The translations under genes were made by a program, and so were the position numbers. Positions 46,579 to 54,928 of a stretch of DNA of 64,000 bases are shown one piece after another. Origin of the DNA: Acidianus ambivalens (GTDB taxonomy: Archaea > Thermoproteota > Thermoprotei_A > Sulfolobales > Sulfolobaceae); assembly GCF_009729015.1 (NCBI RefSeq), contig NZ_CP045482.1, positions 1,298,001 to 1,362,000 of the forward strand, given 5' to 3'. A model generated the notes under the pieces. The model made no database searches and was not told where the DNA came from. It saw only the letters and a list, made by a program, of their open reading frames with translations. Positions within the stretch are counted from its first letter, which is position 1. Every line of letters starts with the position of its first letter.

Positions 46579-46869
46579 ATGTGGGGTAGTCCATCAGATT
46601 GGGCTGTAATAATAATAGTAGCTCTTATATTGTTCTTTGGCACAAATAAAATCCCAGAATTATTTAGATCAATGGGTAGAGCACTAGGGGAGTTTAAAAA
46701 AGGTAGACTAGAAGCTGAAATGGAGATGCAACAAATGCAACAACCAGGCACTGCAGTAGTAGCACAACAAGGAGATAAAGTTGCAGAGCTTCAGAAACAA
46801 ATTGAAGAATTGCAGAAGCAATTGGAGCAACTAAAAAAGCAAGAAGCCCAAACCCAAAAGCAACAATAA
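46579..46869 (+). CDS. tatA: Twin-arginine translocase subunit TatA
   Basis: This 96-aa protein has an N-terminal TM helix (W-A-V-I-I-I-V-A-L-I-L-F), the F-G-x-x-K-I-P-E-L hinge, the amphipathic helix R-S-M-G-R-A-L-G-E-F-K-K-G and a Gln/Glu-rich coiled tail. It forms the pore component for folded proteins. It is divergent from hynS, whose product is a Tat substrate. Confidence 0.95.
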   Translation: MWGSPSDWAVIIIVALILFFGTNKIPELFRSMGRALGEFKKGRLEAEMEMQQMQQPGTAVVAQQGDKVAELQKQIEELQKQLEQLKKQEAQTQKQQ

Positions 46870-46946
46870 TAAATCATAAGTTAAAGACTAGAAATAAAAA
46901 GATACTGATTTTATTATTGTTATAATTTTTGTTTAGGTGATTAATT

Positions 46947-47285
46947 ATGATAGGGAATATATCTGATACACTAGTATTAGTATTAATAGCCATACTGCTC
47001 CTGTCGGGTCAAAAGGACGTAGCTGGTACTGTAAGAAATCTCGGAAAAACCATTGAGGAGTTTAAGAAGAGGCAAAACGAATTTAAGACTGAGTTATTGA
47101 GAGAATTAAACGAAACTAACGAAATACCTAAAAGCATAGCAAGGGAAATTTCGTCAGAGGACTACTATAATAGATACTTAAAACCTACACAAGCTTCTAA
47201 CGAAAAAATAAGGGAATTAGAAGAACAAATAGCCAAATTAAGGTTAGAATTAGAGAGGATGAAGAAAGGTGACGGAAAGAACTGA
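46947..47285 (+). CDS. Second TatA/TatB-like subunit
   Basis: This 112-aa protein has a short TM helix (L-V-L-V-L-I-A-I-L-L-L-S), a G-x-K-D hinge replacing F-G-P-x-K, and an amphipathic/coiled helix (V-R-N-L-G-K-T-I-E-E-F-K-K) with a long charged C-terminus. The absent F-G motif and longer coiled tail suggest a TatB-like role. Its end overlaps tatC by 17 nt. Confidence 0.8.
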   Translation: MIGNISDTLVLVLIAILLLSGQKDVAGTVRNLGKTIEEFKKRQNEFKTELLRELNETNEIPKSIAREISSEDYYNRYLKPTQASNEKIRELEEQIAKLRLELERMKKGDGKN

Positions 47286-48108
47286 ACTTAAAAGAGACGA
47301 AGAGAAGCCTCTTTTGTCGCATATTGCAGAATTAGCGATGAGACTAAGGAGAGGACTTATCAGTCTTTTTTTGGCATTCGTAATATTTTTTGCCTTTGGA
47401 TATACTACTATAAATATTGGCGGATATACTGTTCCCATCTTATATCCTAGTTTATTTCACAGTTTAGCCGACAGTCTAATGTTATTTTTTATTCACCATG
47501 AGCTACCAAAAGGGATGGAATTACTTAACTTAAATCCATTCGATCCTCTATATGCCTCTGCATATACTTCTTTCTATTTAGCATTATTTATTTCCCTTCC
47601 AATAATTTTTAGAGAGTTATGGGGTTTCGTTTCTCCAGGGTTATATGAGCATGAGAAAAAGTTGGTTAAATATATAATATTCCCTGCCGCGTTACTTTTT
47701 GCTGCTGGTTCTCTTTTTGCTTATTTTATAATAGTTCCTTTGATGATGAAGTTCGTAGTTTTATATACCACAGCCTTGGGCGTTGAGCCGACGCTTAGTT
47801 TAAGAGCCTTCGTCTCAACTGTAGTTTCCCTTATGATGGTTACCGGAATAGCCTTCGAGTACCCACTAGCGATGTCGATACTAACTTACGTCGGAATGGT
47901 TAAGGCTGATAGCTGGAAGAAGAATTGGAGATGGGGAGTGATGGGAGCTTTTATCATAGCCTGGATTATTTCTCCCGGAACAACAGGAGGAGTAATTGAG
48001 ACTACAATAGGAGTTATACTCTCAGTATTATATTTCGTAGGAGTAGCCTCAGCAAAAATAATAGAAAAAAGGAAGATCAAAAGGAATGAAGAAACAATAC
48101 AAAGGTAA
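47269..48108 (+). CDS. tatC: Twin-arginine translocase subunit TatC
   Basis: This 279-aa, six-TM receptor for Tat signals shows the N-terminal L-S-H-I-A-E-L-x-x-R-L-R-R block (family: H-x-x-E-L-R-x-R), F-V-S-P-G-L-Y-x-x-E, and the F-E-Y-P-L-A-M-S segment in TM4-5. The start is a GTG inside the preceding gene with a purine-rich stretch before it. The trio tatA-tatB/A-tatC here is probably dedicated to the neighbouring hydrogenase and sulfur reductase. Confidence 0.95.
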   Translation: MTERTELKRDEEKPLLSHIAELAMRLRRGLISLFLAFVIFFAFGYTTINIGGYTVPILYPSLFHSLADSLMLFFIHHELPKGMELLNLNPFDPLYASAYTSFYLALFISLPIIFRELWGFVSPGLYEHEKKLVKYIIFPAALLFAAGSLFAYFIIVPLMMKFVVLYTTALGVEPTLSLRAFVSTVVSLMMVTGIAFEYPLAMSILTYVGMVKADSWKKNWRWGVMGAFIIAWIISPGTTGGVIETTIGVILSVLYFVGVASAKIIEKRKIKRNEETIQR

Positions 48109-48176
48109 ATATTTTTAAATCTCTCTTTCGGTTTTCTTTAATAACATTTTTTAATTTTTATCTCATACTTAGTCAT

Positions 48177-48716
48177 ATGAGCGACATAGATATTAAGATT
48201 AATGAGTACAAAAGGCTAATTAAAATAGAACCGAATAATGCATGGCATCACTTTCATTTAGGAGAGGCATTAGAAGAGAAGGGAGAACTAAATGATGCAA
48301 TAGAGGAATACTCAAGAGCCGTAGAACTAGATCCGACTTTTCCAGATTTTCATTTTAAGAAGGCAGAAGCTCTACTAAAATTATCTAAGTTCCAGGAGGC
48401 AGTCCAAGTATACGATAACGCTATAAGAAAAGATCCTAAGGATGCGCACCTCTACCATTACTTTAAAGGAGAGATCTACGAAAAATTAGGTAAATATGAA
48501 GAGGCATTAAAAGAATATAATAGGGCAATAGAATGGTCCCCAAATAACTCTTGGTATAGGCAAGCGAAGATATACCTTTTAGAAAAAATGAATAGACTTG
48601 AAGATGCACTTAAAGAAGTAGACGAGTTGATTAAGATAGACAGTTCAGCCGTTAATCTTGAATTGAGAAAAGAGATCTTGGCTAAGCTAAAGAATAACAA
48701 TAACATTAAAGTTTAA
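48177..48716 (+). CDS. TPR-repeat protein
   Basis: This 179-aa protein is made of four to five tetratricopeptide repeats (pattern W-x-x-x-G-x-x-x-x-x-x-G-x-x-x-x-A-x-x-x-Y-x-x-A-x-x-x-x-P), e.g. W-H-H-F-H-L-G-E-A-L-E-E-K-G-E-L near residue 23 and Y-E-K-L-G-K-Y-E-E-A-L near 100. It is cytoplasmic and a scaffold for protein interactions. Between the Tat genes and the frd-like genes it could act in complex assembly, but no specific partner is visible. Confidence 0.88.
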   Translation: MSDIDIKINEYKRLIKIEPNNAWHHFHLGEALEEKGELNDAIEEYSRAVELDPTFPDFHFKKAEALLKLSKFQEAVQVYDNAIRKDPKDAHLYHYFKGEIYEKLGKYEEALKEYNRAIEWSPNNSWYRQAKIYLLEKMNRLEDALKEVDELIKIDSSAVNLELRKEILAKLKNNNNIKV

Positions 48717-48777
48717 TTTATTAATTTTCCACATTTTTCTGTTAAATTTTTTATATTTCTCTTTATTATCTATCTTC

Positions 48778-49479
48778 ATGTCTTTTGAAGTAACGCTGAA
48801 GGTCAGGAGGTATTCCAAAGAAAAGGGAAGTTGGTGGCAAGAATATAAACTAAATGTTGATAGATTCACTACCGTTATAGAGGCATTAAGGAGAATAAAA
48901 ACCGAACAAGATCCTACATTATCCTTTAGAGCTTCATGCCATATGGGAGTTTGCGGTAGTTGCGGTATGAAAATAAACGGAAAACCTAAGTTAGCTTGCA
49001 AAACGCTCATAGTGAATGAGGGGAAAAAGGAAATTACTATAGAACCCATGGATAACTTTCCTGTAATTAAAGATCTGATAGTCGACCTAGACTCTGTTTA
49101 CAGAAAAATGAATAAAATAATACCAAGAGTTACACCCCCAGAGGAAGTAATTCAAGGTAAGGCTGAAACTAGACTAAAACCTGAAGACCAAAAAGAACTC
49201 TGGAGTTTCGCGCAATGCATAATTTGCGGCCTCTGTTATTCTGCTTGTCCGGTAGTTGAAACAAATAAAGACTTTCTGGGCCCTGCAGTACTTGCTATGG
49301 CATATAGGTTTTCAGCTGATCCTAGGGACACCCTAGGAAAGAAAAGACTGGAAATAGTAGACGATCCTATAATAGGCATATGGAATTGTAGAGTTGCAGG
49401 CTCTTGCTCAGTTGTATGCCCTAGAAATGTTGATCCTTCTTTAGCAATACAAAGATTAAAGGAGATGAGTATGAAATGA
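48778..49479 (+). CDS. Succinate dehydrogenase/fumarate reductase-type Fe-S subunit
   Basis: This 233-aa protein has the SdhB/FrdB layout. The N-terminal plant-type [2Fe-2S] motif is C-H-M-G-V-C-G-S-C-G...L-A-C (residues about 60-83), then C-I-I-C-G-L-C-Y-S-A-C-P (about 149-160) and C-R-V-A-G-S-C-S-V-V-C-P (about 203-214) for the [4Fe-4S] and [3Fe-4S] clusters. It normally passes electrons between the flavoprotein and the quinone-reactive anchor. Two anchor genes follow with 4-nt overlaps, but no flavoprotein gene is near. Its partner A subunit must be elsewhere, or the complex has another redox partner. Confidence 0.9.
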   Translation: MSFEVTLKVRRYSKEKGSWWQEYKLNVDRFTTVIEALRRIKTEQDPTLSFRASCHMGVCGSCGMKINGKPKLACKTLIVNEGKKEITIEPMDNFPVIKDLIVDLDSVYRKMNKIIPRVTPPEEVIQGKAETRLKPEDQKELWSFAQCIICGLCYSACPVVETNKDFLGPAVLAMAYRFSADPRDTLGKKRLEIVDDPIIGIWNCRVAGSCSVVCPRNVDPSLAIQRLKEMSMK

Positions 49480-49832
49480 TCTGGTTTTCAAAGTTAAATA
49501 TCGAAAGACTTTTGGCATTGCTTCACAAGATAACAGGATGGACTATTCTAGGTTACTTAATAGTCCACGTAATTTTCGTAAATAGATTGGCCCATGGAGA
49601 ATTAACGGAACCAGAGATCTTCAAATATTTTCTAGTGTTAATAGGCAGTGCAGTAGTATTTCATGCAATGAACGGTATACGTATAATATTAATAGAAACC
49701 GGGCATTTAATTCCCAAGCACCATATGGAAGAACCTTGGATTTATTATAAGCCTCACAGAATTTATATATGGATTATGGTAATAGTTACAATATTATCGT
49801 TCTTCATAGGACTTTACTTGGTGATAAGATGA
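49476..49832 (+). CDS. SdhC/FrdC-like membrane anchor
   Basis: This 118-aa protein has three TM helices and conserved histidines in L-H-K-I-T-G-W (first helix region), I-V-H-V and V-F-H-A-M-N-G-I-R, matching succinate:quinone reductase cytochrome b anchors. It begins inside the frdB-like stop (ATGA overlap) and ends overlapping the next anchor gene. Confidence 0.85.
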   Translation: MIWFSKLNIERLLALLHKITGWTILGYLIVHVIFVNRLAHGELTEPEIFKYFLVLIGSAVVFHAMNGIRIILIETGHLIPKHHMEEPWIYYKPHRIYIWIMVIVTILSFFIGLYLVIR

Positions 49833-50152
49833 GGGAATCAAAATTAAGGTTCTGGGGAGTATATATTACTGGGATAGTGACGCTTATACTACTCTCGGTC
49901 CATTTCTTCATGTTATTTGCAAATAATCTTAATTTCGATAATAGAATCTCAACACCAGTTGTTGACGAATATTTAAGTAATAGTGCATATTACTCTTTAC
50001 TAGGCTTACTCTTAGTCGTGGCTTTCATTCACGGCTTGTTAGGAGTTAGGAGAAGTTTATATGACTTCGGGCTTAAAAAAGGAGTTAAAGACGTCATAAT
50101 TGGCGGAATAATAATACTACTGATATTGCTATTTTTTTATTTTACTACCTAA
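49829..50152 (+). CDS. SdhD/FrdD-like membrane anchor
   Basis: This 107-aa protein has three TM helices and histidines in S-V-H-F-F-M-L-F and F-I-H-G-L-L-G-V-R-R, the second-anchor pattern that completes a heme b/quinone site. I chose the ATG at 49829, overlapping the previous stop (ATGA), rather than the longer frame from 49769. Its 3' end overlaps the convergent membrane gene by 24 nt. Confidence 0.85.
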   Translation: MRESKLRFWGVYITGIVTLILLSVHFFMLFANNLNFDNRISTPVVDEYLSNSAYYSLLGLLLVVAFIHGLLGVRRSLYDFGLKKGVKDVIIGGIIILLILLFFYFTT

Positions 50153-50632
50153 TGCTATTTTTATCCTAGTGAATAGCTTAGGGTAAATTCCCATTCCGAA
50201 TCCCATGATTCCTCCTAACCAATGTTCTAAGAGTACATGTACTAAAAGTCCTCCCGGGAAAAGCAAGCCAGGAGCAGTAGCTGGTGACATAAAATTCACC
50301 GAACTCAACTTAGTTAGCTCCGCAAACATAGGATTTATCATTACAAAACTAAGAAAGACCATTAGAGCCCTTATTATAATGGACTGGAAAGTATTCCTTA
50401 TCAAGAACAACATAAATCTATCAGAAATTGAAAGTAAGAACATCGTTCCATTAAATATGAAGGCAATTATCATGAAAACGAACGGTATTGGTATTAAAGG
50501 TTTCACTTTCGCCAGGAACATCATTTCCTTTATTTCATTATTACTTGCCAAAGCGAGCATTATACCCGAATAAAAAAGAAGAATTCCTTCTACTCCTAAA
50601 ATTGCTTTTAGGATATATTTCTTGTTATACAT
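50129..50632 (-). CDS. Membrane protein of unknown function (167 aa)
   Basis: This protein has four to five TM segments. The C-terminal half contains the P-G-L-L-F-P-G-G-L-L-V-H-V-L-L-E-H-W-L-G-G segment with two His in a helix, which could bind heme or a metal. I do not recognise the family. It is convergent with the frd-like anchor and lies in the respiratory cluster. Confidence 0.6.
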   Translation of the reverse strand: MYNKKYILKAILGVEGILLFYSGIMLALASNNEIKEMMFLAKVKPLIPIPFVFMIIAFIFNGTMFLLSISDRFMLFLIRNTFQSIIIRALMVFLSFVMINPMFAELTKLSSVNFMSPATAPGLLFPGGLLVHVLLEHWLGGIMGFGMGIYPKLFTRIKIALGSKIKK

Positions 50633-50716
50633 AATTCCTTATATTATATAGTAAAATATATACCTTTTCTTTTTTCATAGACAAGAATTATTAACCATGG
50701 CGATAAAGATGAATTA

Positions 50717-51223
50717 ATGATATCTAGGAATCTATTTAAGGGAAATTTAGTGAGCATGACAGCGTCTGTATTTATTCTAACTCTTCTTGTTCTCTTAGAT
50801 ATTAATGGTATAAATTACGCTTTTTCTAAAGTTTCTCAAGTAATAATGTGGATAATATGGTTTCTTTCAATTCCTTCTTATCTTTCTTATCGCTCTTCTT
50901 TATTAGAAAGGGGAGAAATTCTTGAATATTTAGCTCCTATAGCTATTGTTATCACTTTTGTTGGGCTAATTTTCTTATCTGTAGGAAAATTCCTAGGTAT
51001 AGAGCTTATAGTTTTTGGATATATATTCGAGCCAATAGCTGGAGTCTCGATTTTTCTTACACTGAAGAAGGTAAGCGTGCTCTTCTCCTCGCTATTCTTT
51101 TACGGTGCAATAGTCTTTACAGCAGGGTTGCCTTTATTTTTAATTAATCTAGGGATAATATCTATTATAGGAGATATAATAAAGATGTTTGGCTTGGCAT
51201 ACTTTATATATAAATTTAAATAA
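50717..51223 (+). CDS. Membrane protein of unknown function (168 aa)
   Basis: This 168-aa protein has five to six TM helices, very few charged residues and no His or Cys in the membrane segments. No family is recognised. It is transcribed divergently from the 50129 gene. Confidence 0.6.
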   Translation: MISRNLFKGNLVSMTASVFILTLLVLLDINGINYAFSKVSQVIMWIIWFLSIPSYLSYRSSLLERGEILEYLAPIAIVITFVGLIFLSVGKFLGIELIVFGYIFEPIAGVSIFLTLKKVSVLFSSLFFYGAIVFTAGLPLFLINLGIISIIGDIIKMFGLAYFIYKFK

Positions 51224-51345
51224 ATTTATTTTTAAATATTTATGCTATACTATTTATGAAAAGTTTAAATAAAAAGTGTCTCATATAAGCATAGAAGAAT
51301 ATTCTAGATATAAAGAACTTTATTTATAGGAGTAAAGATTAGATT

Positions 51346-51624
51346 ATGGCAAAAAGATTTGATGTTAAAATTGAAGATGATAGGCTTATCGTATATAACT
51401 TATATACAGAGCCTCTATACATTAAGGAGATTACCATATCTTACGAGGTTGAGGTCATTACTCCTACCGGAGAAAAAGGAATAAAGAAGGTTAAACAAAC
51501 GATACCCATAGAAAAGAAGGTAGTTAAATTCCTTGACGTACCCATTGTCTCTAGAGAAATTTCAGAAGTTAAAGTAATCTATATTGCAGGTAACGAAAAA
51601 GCTGAAGAAATTCATCACCCCTGA
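51346..51624 (+). CDS. Small hypothetical protein, beta-rich (92 aa)
   Basis: This 92-aa soluble protein has alternating beta-strand patterns (F-D-V-K-I-E-D-D-R-L-I-V-Y-N-L...I-T-I-S-Y-E-V-E-V), perhaps an immunoglobulin-like or SH3-like sandwich. It has no Cys and ends H-H-P. A TATA-like A/T block precedes it. It is convergent with the ATPase subunit gene. The function is unknown. Confidence 0.6.
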   Translation: MAKRFDVKIEDDRLIVYNLYTEPLYIKEITISYEVEVITPTGEKGIKKVKQTIPIEKKVVKFLDVPIVSREISEVKVIYIAGNEKAEEIHHP

Positions 51625-51626
51625 GT

Positions 51627-53471
51627 TTAACACATATTTTTTATAATCGCATATTCTTTTACGTTCTCGAAAGGTCTTCCTTCGCATTCGCAGAATTTCC
51701 CGCCCAGTTCGTATAAATTAAGCCTAATAGCTTGTATTACTGCGACGAAACCTTCTAAACCTATTACTAGTATATTTCCTAAGATTAAGATAATTATAGA
51801 TACGGGATTACTTAAGATTCTCCAAGTATCTAAAGTTCCCGCCAGCATAACAGCAATAAAGGAGAATGCGTAAAGGATGTAATAATGGGATAAACCTAAA
51901 ACTAGGAGTCTTATGAAGGATATAACGTTAGATATGACAAGTAGAAGAGGAGAAAAGAACCCTTCTATAAAGCCTTTAAGTAATGCATTTTTTAAGCCTT
52001 CTCTAATGTTAATATAAATGTGCGAGATCCATCCGTATATTTCACCTATAAAGAATATTATTATAGATATAAAGGAAACTAAATAAGAGCCATAAAATAT
52101 TGGACTATACAAATGCATTACTGTATAAAGCAATGCTCCTAGCAAGTTATATGTGTTAATAAAATACTTATAAGGGTTATAAAATCCGTAAATGAAAATG
52201 ATCGTAGGAGATAAGTAAACTATAAAGTTAGGTATCTTATTATACAAGATATCTTCCTTAGCGCTTTTAAGGTGTGAATTATAAATTCCGAGGCTATTAG
52301 CTATCAATGTTAAAATTATACCGATAAGTATAGCTATAATTATTGCGTTCTGAATACCGTATAAGGGCTGAGAATATTGACCGAAGGGTATTATAGAAGA
52401 AAATATCTTAGAAACGTCTGGAGGAACTGGCCAGTAATAGTAAAGCGGACCTATTGTTGATTCATTGGATTGAGGAACTAATTCTTTTGTACCTTCAACG
52501 AATAACGGTCCGAAGAATTCTCTCAATAACATACCTATTATCATTGACAATGCACTTGAATAGGCTAAAACAATTGATATGTCCTTAAGTTGTTGATTAT
52601 TCTTATTTTTAGCGTATTTATAGAATAAAATGGAAAAAAGTAATAATATTAGACCGTCTCCAGCGTCAGGAAACATGAGAGCAAAGAACAAAGGGAAGGT
52701 TATTGCGAAAAGGAATGTAGGATCTACCTCCCAATAAGATGGTGTGCCGTAAATGCCTACTATGCTCTCAAATGGTCTCATAAAGTGAGGAACAGAAGAA
52801 TATGTAGGGGGAATTTCCTTACTTCCGAACCTCTTTGGTCTCTCAAAAATTATCAAAGCGTATTTAGACATAACTCTCAGGAATTCGTCCTTTCTCTTTT
52901 CCCTTATATAACCTTCAAGATAAGCGTAATATTTACTAAATCTTACCGAAGTAAGTATTTTAAGAATTTCTTTTAATGTGAGTAACTTATTATAATCTTC
53001 CATTATCCTCTTTTCTATAGCCTTTCTTTCGGTGTTAAGCTCTTTATGCAGTTCAGTAATTTCGTGAATTACTTTATCGAGTTCTATCAATTTCTCTTCG
53101 GATCTAGTTTCCTCAATCTCGTCGTAAAGTCTTGCCCTCTCATCTAGGTATTTGTTATAGGAGAAAATTTTCTGATAAATTGAATCTATAAATTTACTTT
53201 CAATTCTAAATTCCTCAAGATTTTTCTCTATTCCATTAAATTCTACTATTCCCTCTTTTTTATAACCTATATTAAAGAAATCTATAATCTTAGATACTTC
53301 GTCGAGCATAGTGTTTACAAAGGAAACTTGCTCCATGTATGATGCCCTTTCAAAATATTTTCCTTCTTCCGGTTGGAAATCCCCAAACTTTACAATACAA
53401 GCTGAAATTTGCTCTGTAAGATCGCTAGGAAAAAGCATGTAGACCTTTAGCATTGGTTCAGGAATTATCAC
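51627..53471 (-). CDS. atpI: A/V-type ATP synthase subunit I (a-subunit)
   Basis: This 614-aa protein has the V-ATPase 116-kDa subunit layout. The cytoplasmic coiled-coil N-terminal half (to about residue 285) is followed by seven to eight TM helices from F-A-I-T-F-P-L-F-F-A-L-M-F-P-D-A-G-D-G onward, the diagnostic start of the membrane part. The S-F-I-R-L-L-V-L-G-L-S-H helix carries the conserved Arg of the proton path. It forms the proton half-channels against the c-ring. No other ATPase genes adjoin it here. Confidence 0.94.
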   Translation of the reverse strand: MIIPEPMLKVYMLFPSDLTEQISACIVKFGDFQPEEGKYFERASYMEQVSFVNTMLDEVSKIIDFFNIGYKKEGIVEFNGIEKNLEEFRIESKFIDSIYQKIFSYNKYLDERARLYDEIEETRSEEKLIELDKVIHEITELHKELNTERKAIEKRIMEDYNKLLTLKEILKILTSVRFSKYYAYLEGYIREKRKDEFLRVMSKYALIIFERPKRFGSKEIPPTYSSVPHFMRPFESIVGIYGTPSYWEVDPTFLFAITFPLFFALMFPDAGDGLILLLFSILFYKYAKNKNNQQLKDISIVLAYSSALSMIIGMLLREFFGPLFVEGTKELVPQSNESTIGPLYYYWPVPPDVSKIFSSIIPFGQYSQPLYGIQNAIIIAILIGIILTLIANSLGIYNSHLKSAKEDILYNKIPNFIVYLSPTIIFIYGFYNPYKYFINTYNLLGALLYTVMHLYSPIFYGSYLVSFISIIIFFIGEIYGWISHIYINIREGLKNALLKGFIEGFFSPLLLVISNVISFIRLLVLGLSHYYILYAFSFIAVMLAGTLDTWRILSNPVSIIILILGNILVIGLEGFVAVIQAIRLNLYELGGKFCECEGRPFENVKEYAIIKNMC

Positions 53472-53601
53472 ATGTTATTATTCAGCTTTAAAGAATAAAA
53501 ACGAACATATTGGCGTTGATTTATATCACAAAAATTAATTATTATAATTATAAAACACTAGTTATACCCTAAACCTACCTTAAATATGTATTTAAATATG
53601 C

Positions 53602-53620
53602 AAATTAACAAAGTTAATGA
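53602..53620. promoter_or_regulatory. Palindromic operator, site 3 (methyltransferase)
   Basis: AAATTAAC-AAA-GTTAATGA has a perfect ATTAAC-N3-GTTAAT core. It ends 58 nt before the ATG at 53679 and lies directly upstream of the TATA box TTTATATAAG (about 53624-53633), where an archaeal activator would bind. Confidence 0.65.
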
Positions 53621-53678
53621 TGTTTTATATAAGACCATATAAGTGAAGCTTTTTAAACTGTTTTCCTAGAAAATCGTT

Positions 53679-54410
53679 ATGAATGAAATAAAGGTATCTA
53701 ACGAGGAACTACAGAGAATATATAACGACCTTCCAGAGTTTTACGATAGGGCAAACGCAATGATCTCATTCTTTCAAGATGTGAAGTGGAGGGCTGAACT
53801 AATAAAGACTGTAAAAAGTTATTGCAATAATCCTAAAAGAATACTTGACGTTGCAAGCGGAAAAGGAGAATTATCGTATGTAATTTCCAAGTTAATGAAG
53901 ACAGAAATAGTAATGGTAGACTATGCCGAAAACATGTTAAAATCAAGTTTAATTGAAGGAGATAAAGTCCTCGCATCTTTCTATAATTTACCTTTTAGAG
54001 ACAACGTATTTGACGCAGTAGTAAGCAGTTTCGCTCTTCATGCAGCCGACGATATAGGAGCAGTAGTAAAAGAGATGACCAGAGTATCAAGAAAAGTAGT
54101 TGGAGTAATTGCCATGGGTAAATCTGATAATTGGTTGCTCAGAAATTACGTTGCGTTCTATCTTAGGTTTATCCAACCTTATTTAGCCGCACTTGTGGGA
54201 GCTAAACCTTTGGATTACAAATATATTTATTATATTTATAGAAAGATCCCTACTAATTCACAATTAAAGAGTATTATAAGCAAGATATTCGATCTAAAGG
54301 TCTTTAAAGTTAAAGCTTTGGGTTCTGTTTACATTTTTGTAGGCTTAAAGAAAAGAACTGAGGAAAAGGAAGGCGAAAAAAGTATAGAAAATGAAGAAAA
54401 AATTGCTTAG
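53679..54410 (+). CDS. UbiE/MenG-like SAM methyltransferase
   Basis: This 243-aa class I methyltransferase begins with Y-N-D-L-P-E-F-Y-D-R-A-N-A-M-I-S-F, the UbiE-type N-terminus. It has the SAM motif I-L-D-V-A-S-G-K-G-E-L near residue 54 and D-A-V-V-S-S-F-A-L-H near 112. The UbiE family methylates quinone rings, so a role in caldariella- or sulfolobusquinone synthesis is possible. It is convergent with doxDA (4-nt 3' overlap) and carries the same palindrome as hynS and sreA. Confidence 0.8.
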   Translation: MNEIKVSNEELQRIYNDLPEFYDRANAMISFFQDVKWRAELIKTVKSYCNNPKRILDVASGKGELSYVISKLMKTEIVMVDYAENMLKSSLIEGDKVLASFYNLPFRDNVFDAVVSSFALHAADDIGAVVKEMTRVSRKVVGVIAMGKSDNWLLRNYVAFYLRFIQPYLAALVGAKPLDYKYIYYIYRKIPTNSQLKSIISKIFDLKVFKVKALGSVYIFVGLKKRTEEKEGEKSIENEEKIA

Positions 54411-54928
54411 CTTTCAGCTTGAACTTCTATTTCCCATTTTTGTCCATATGCAGCACTAGCTCCGTTTGCATCGTAGACTTTTACTATGTAAGTTCCAGGA
54501 GGTATATGGAACGGCATATTAAGTATAACAGTAGCGTTTTGACCCAGCGGAACGAGTAATGCAAATCCAGTACTATGGGCGGGATGTAAGGAAAACTCGT
54601 TATGAATATCGCTCTTTGGAATATGCCCAAGTTGGTTTGCGTTCCATTGATAGACTACAGTACCGTTAGGATAAAGTACTTGAACTAAAACGATAAACCC
54701 TCCATACGTGTCTGGTCCGTCAACTCTAGATATTTGTAGGAATAATGTACCGTTTGTGTACAACCTAGTTCCAGCTAAGCAATATCCTACAGTCTTAGAC
54801 CAGTTAGTTAAGTGCGTTAAACCTTGAAAGTCTATTTGATACAAACCCAATGTCACTCCTGTAGCGAAAATAAATGCCAGAATTGCTATTGTAGAAATTA
54901 GCTTTTCTGTATCCATTTGCATCACCAT
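54407..54928 (-). CDS. doxA: Thiosulfate:quinone oxidoreductase small subunit DoxA
   Basis: This 173-aa protein has an N-terminal TM anchor (I-S-T-I-A-I-L-A-F-I-F-A-T-G-V) and an extracytoplasmic beta-rich domain with Y-D-A-N-G-A-S-A-A-Y-G near the end, as in A. ambivalens DoxA. With DoxD it oxidises thiosulfate to tetrathionate and reduces caldariella quinone. It overlaps the doxD stop by 7 nt. Confidence 0.93.
   Translation of the reverse strand: MVMQMDTEKLISTIAILAFIFATGVTLGLYQIDFQGLTHLTNWSKTVGYCLAGTRLYTNGTLFLQISRVDGPDTYGGFIVLVQVLYPNGTVVYQWNANQLGHIPKSDIHNEFSLHPAHSTGFALLVPLGQNATVILNMPFHIPPGTYIVKVYDANGASAAYGQKWEIEVQAES

Noticed and set aside
49769..49828. Longer N-terminus for the FrdD-like anchor (start at 49769)
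   Set aside because: It would overlap the previous gene by 64 nt and adds a non-hydrophobic leader not found in such anchors; the ATG at 49829 gives the standard ATGA coupling.
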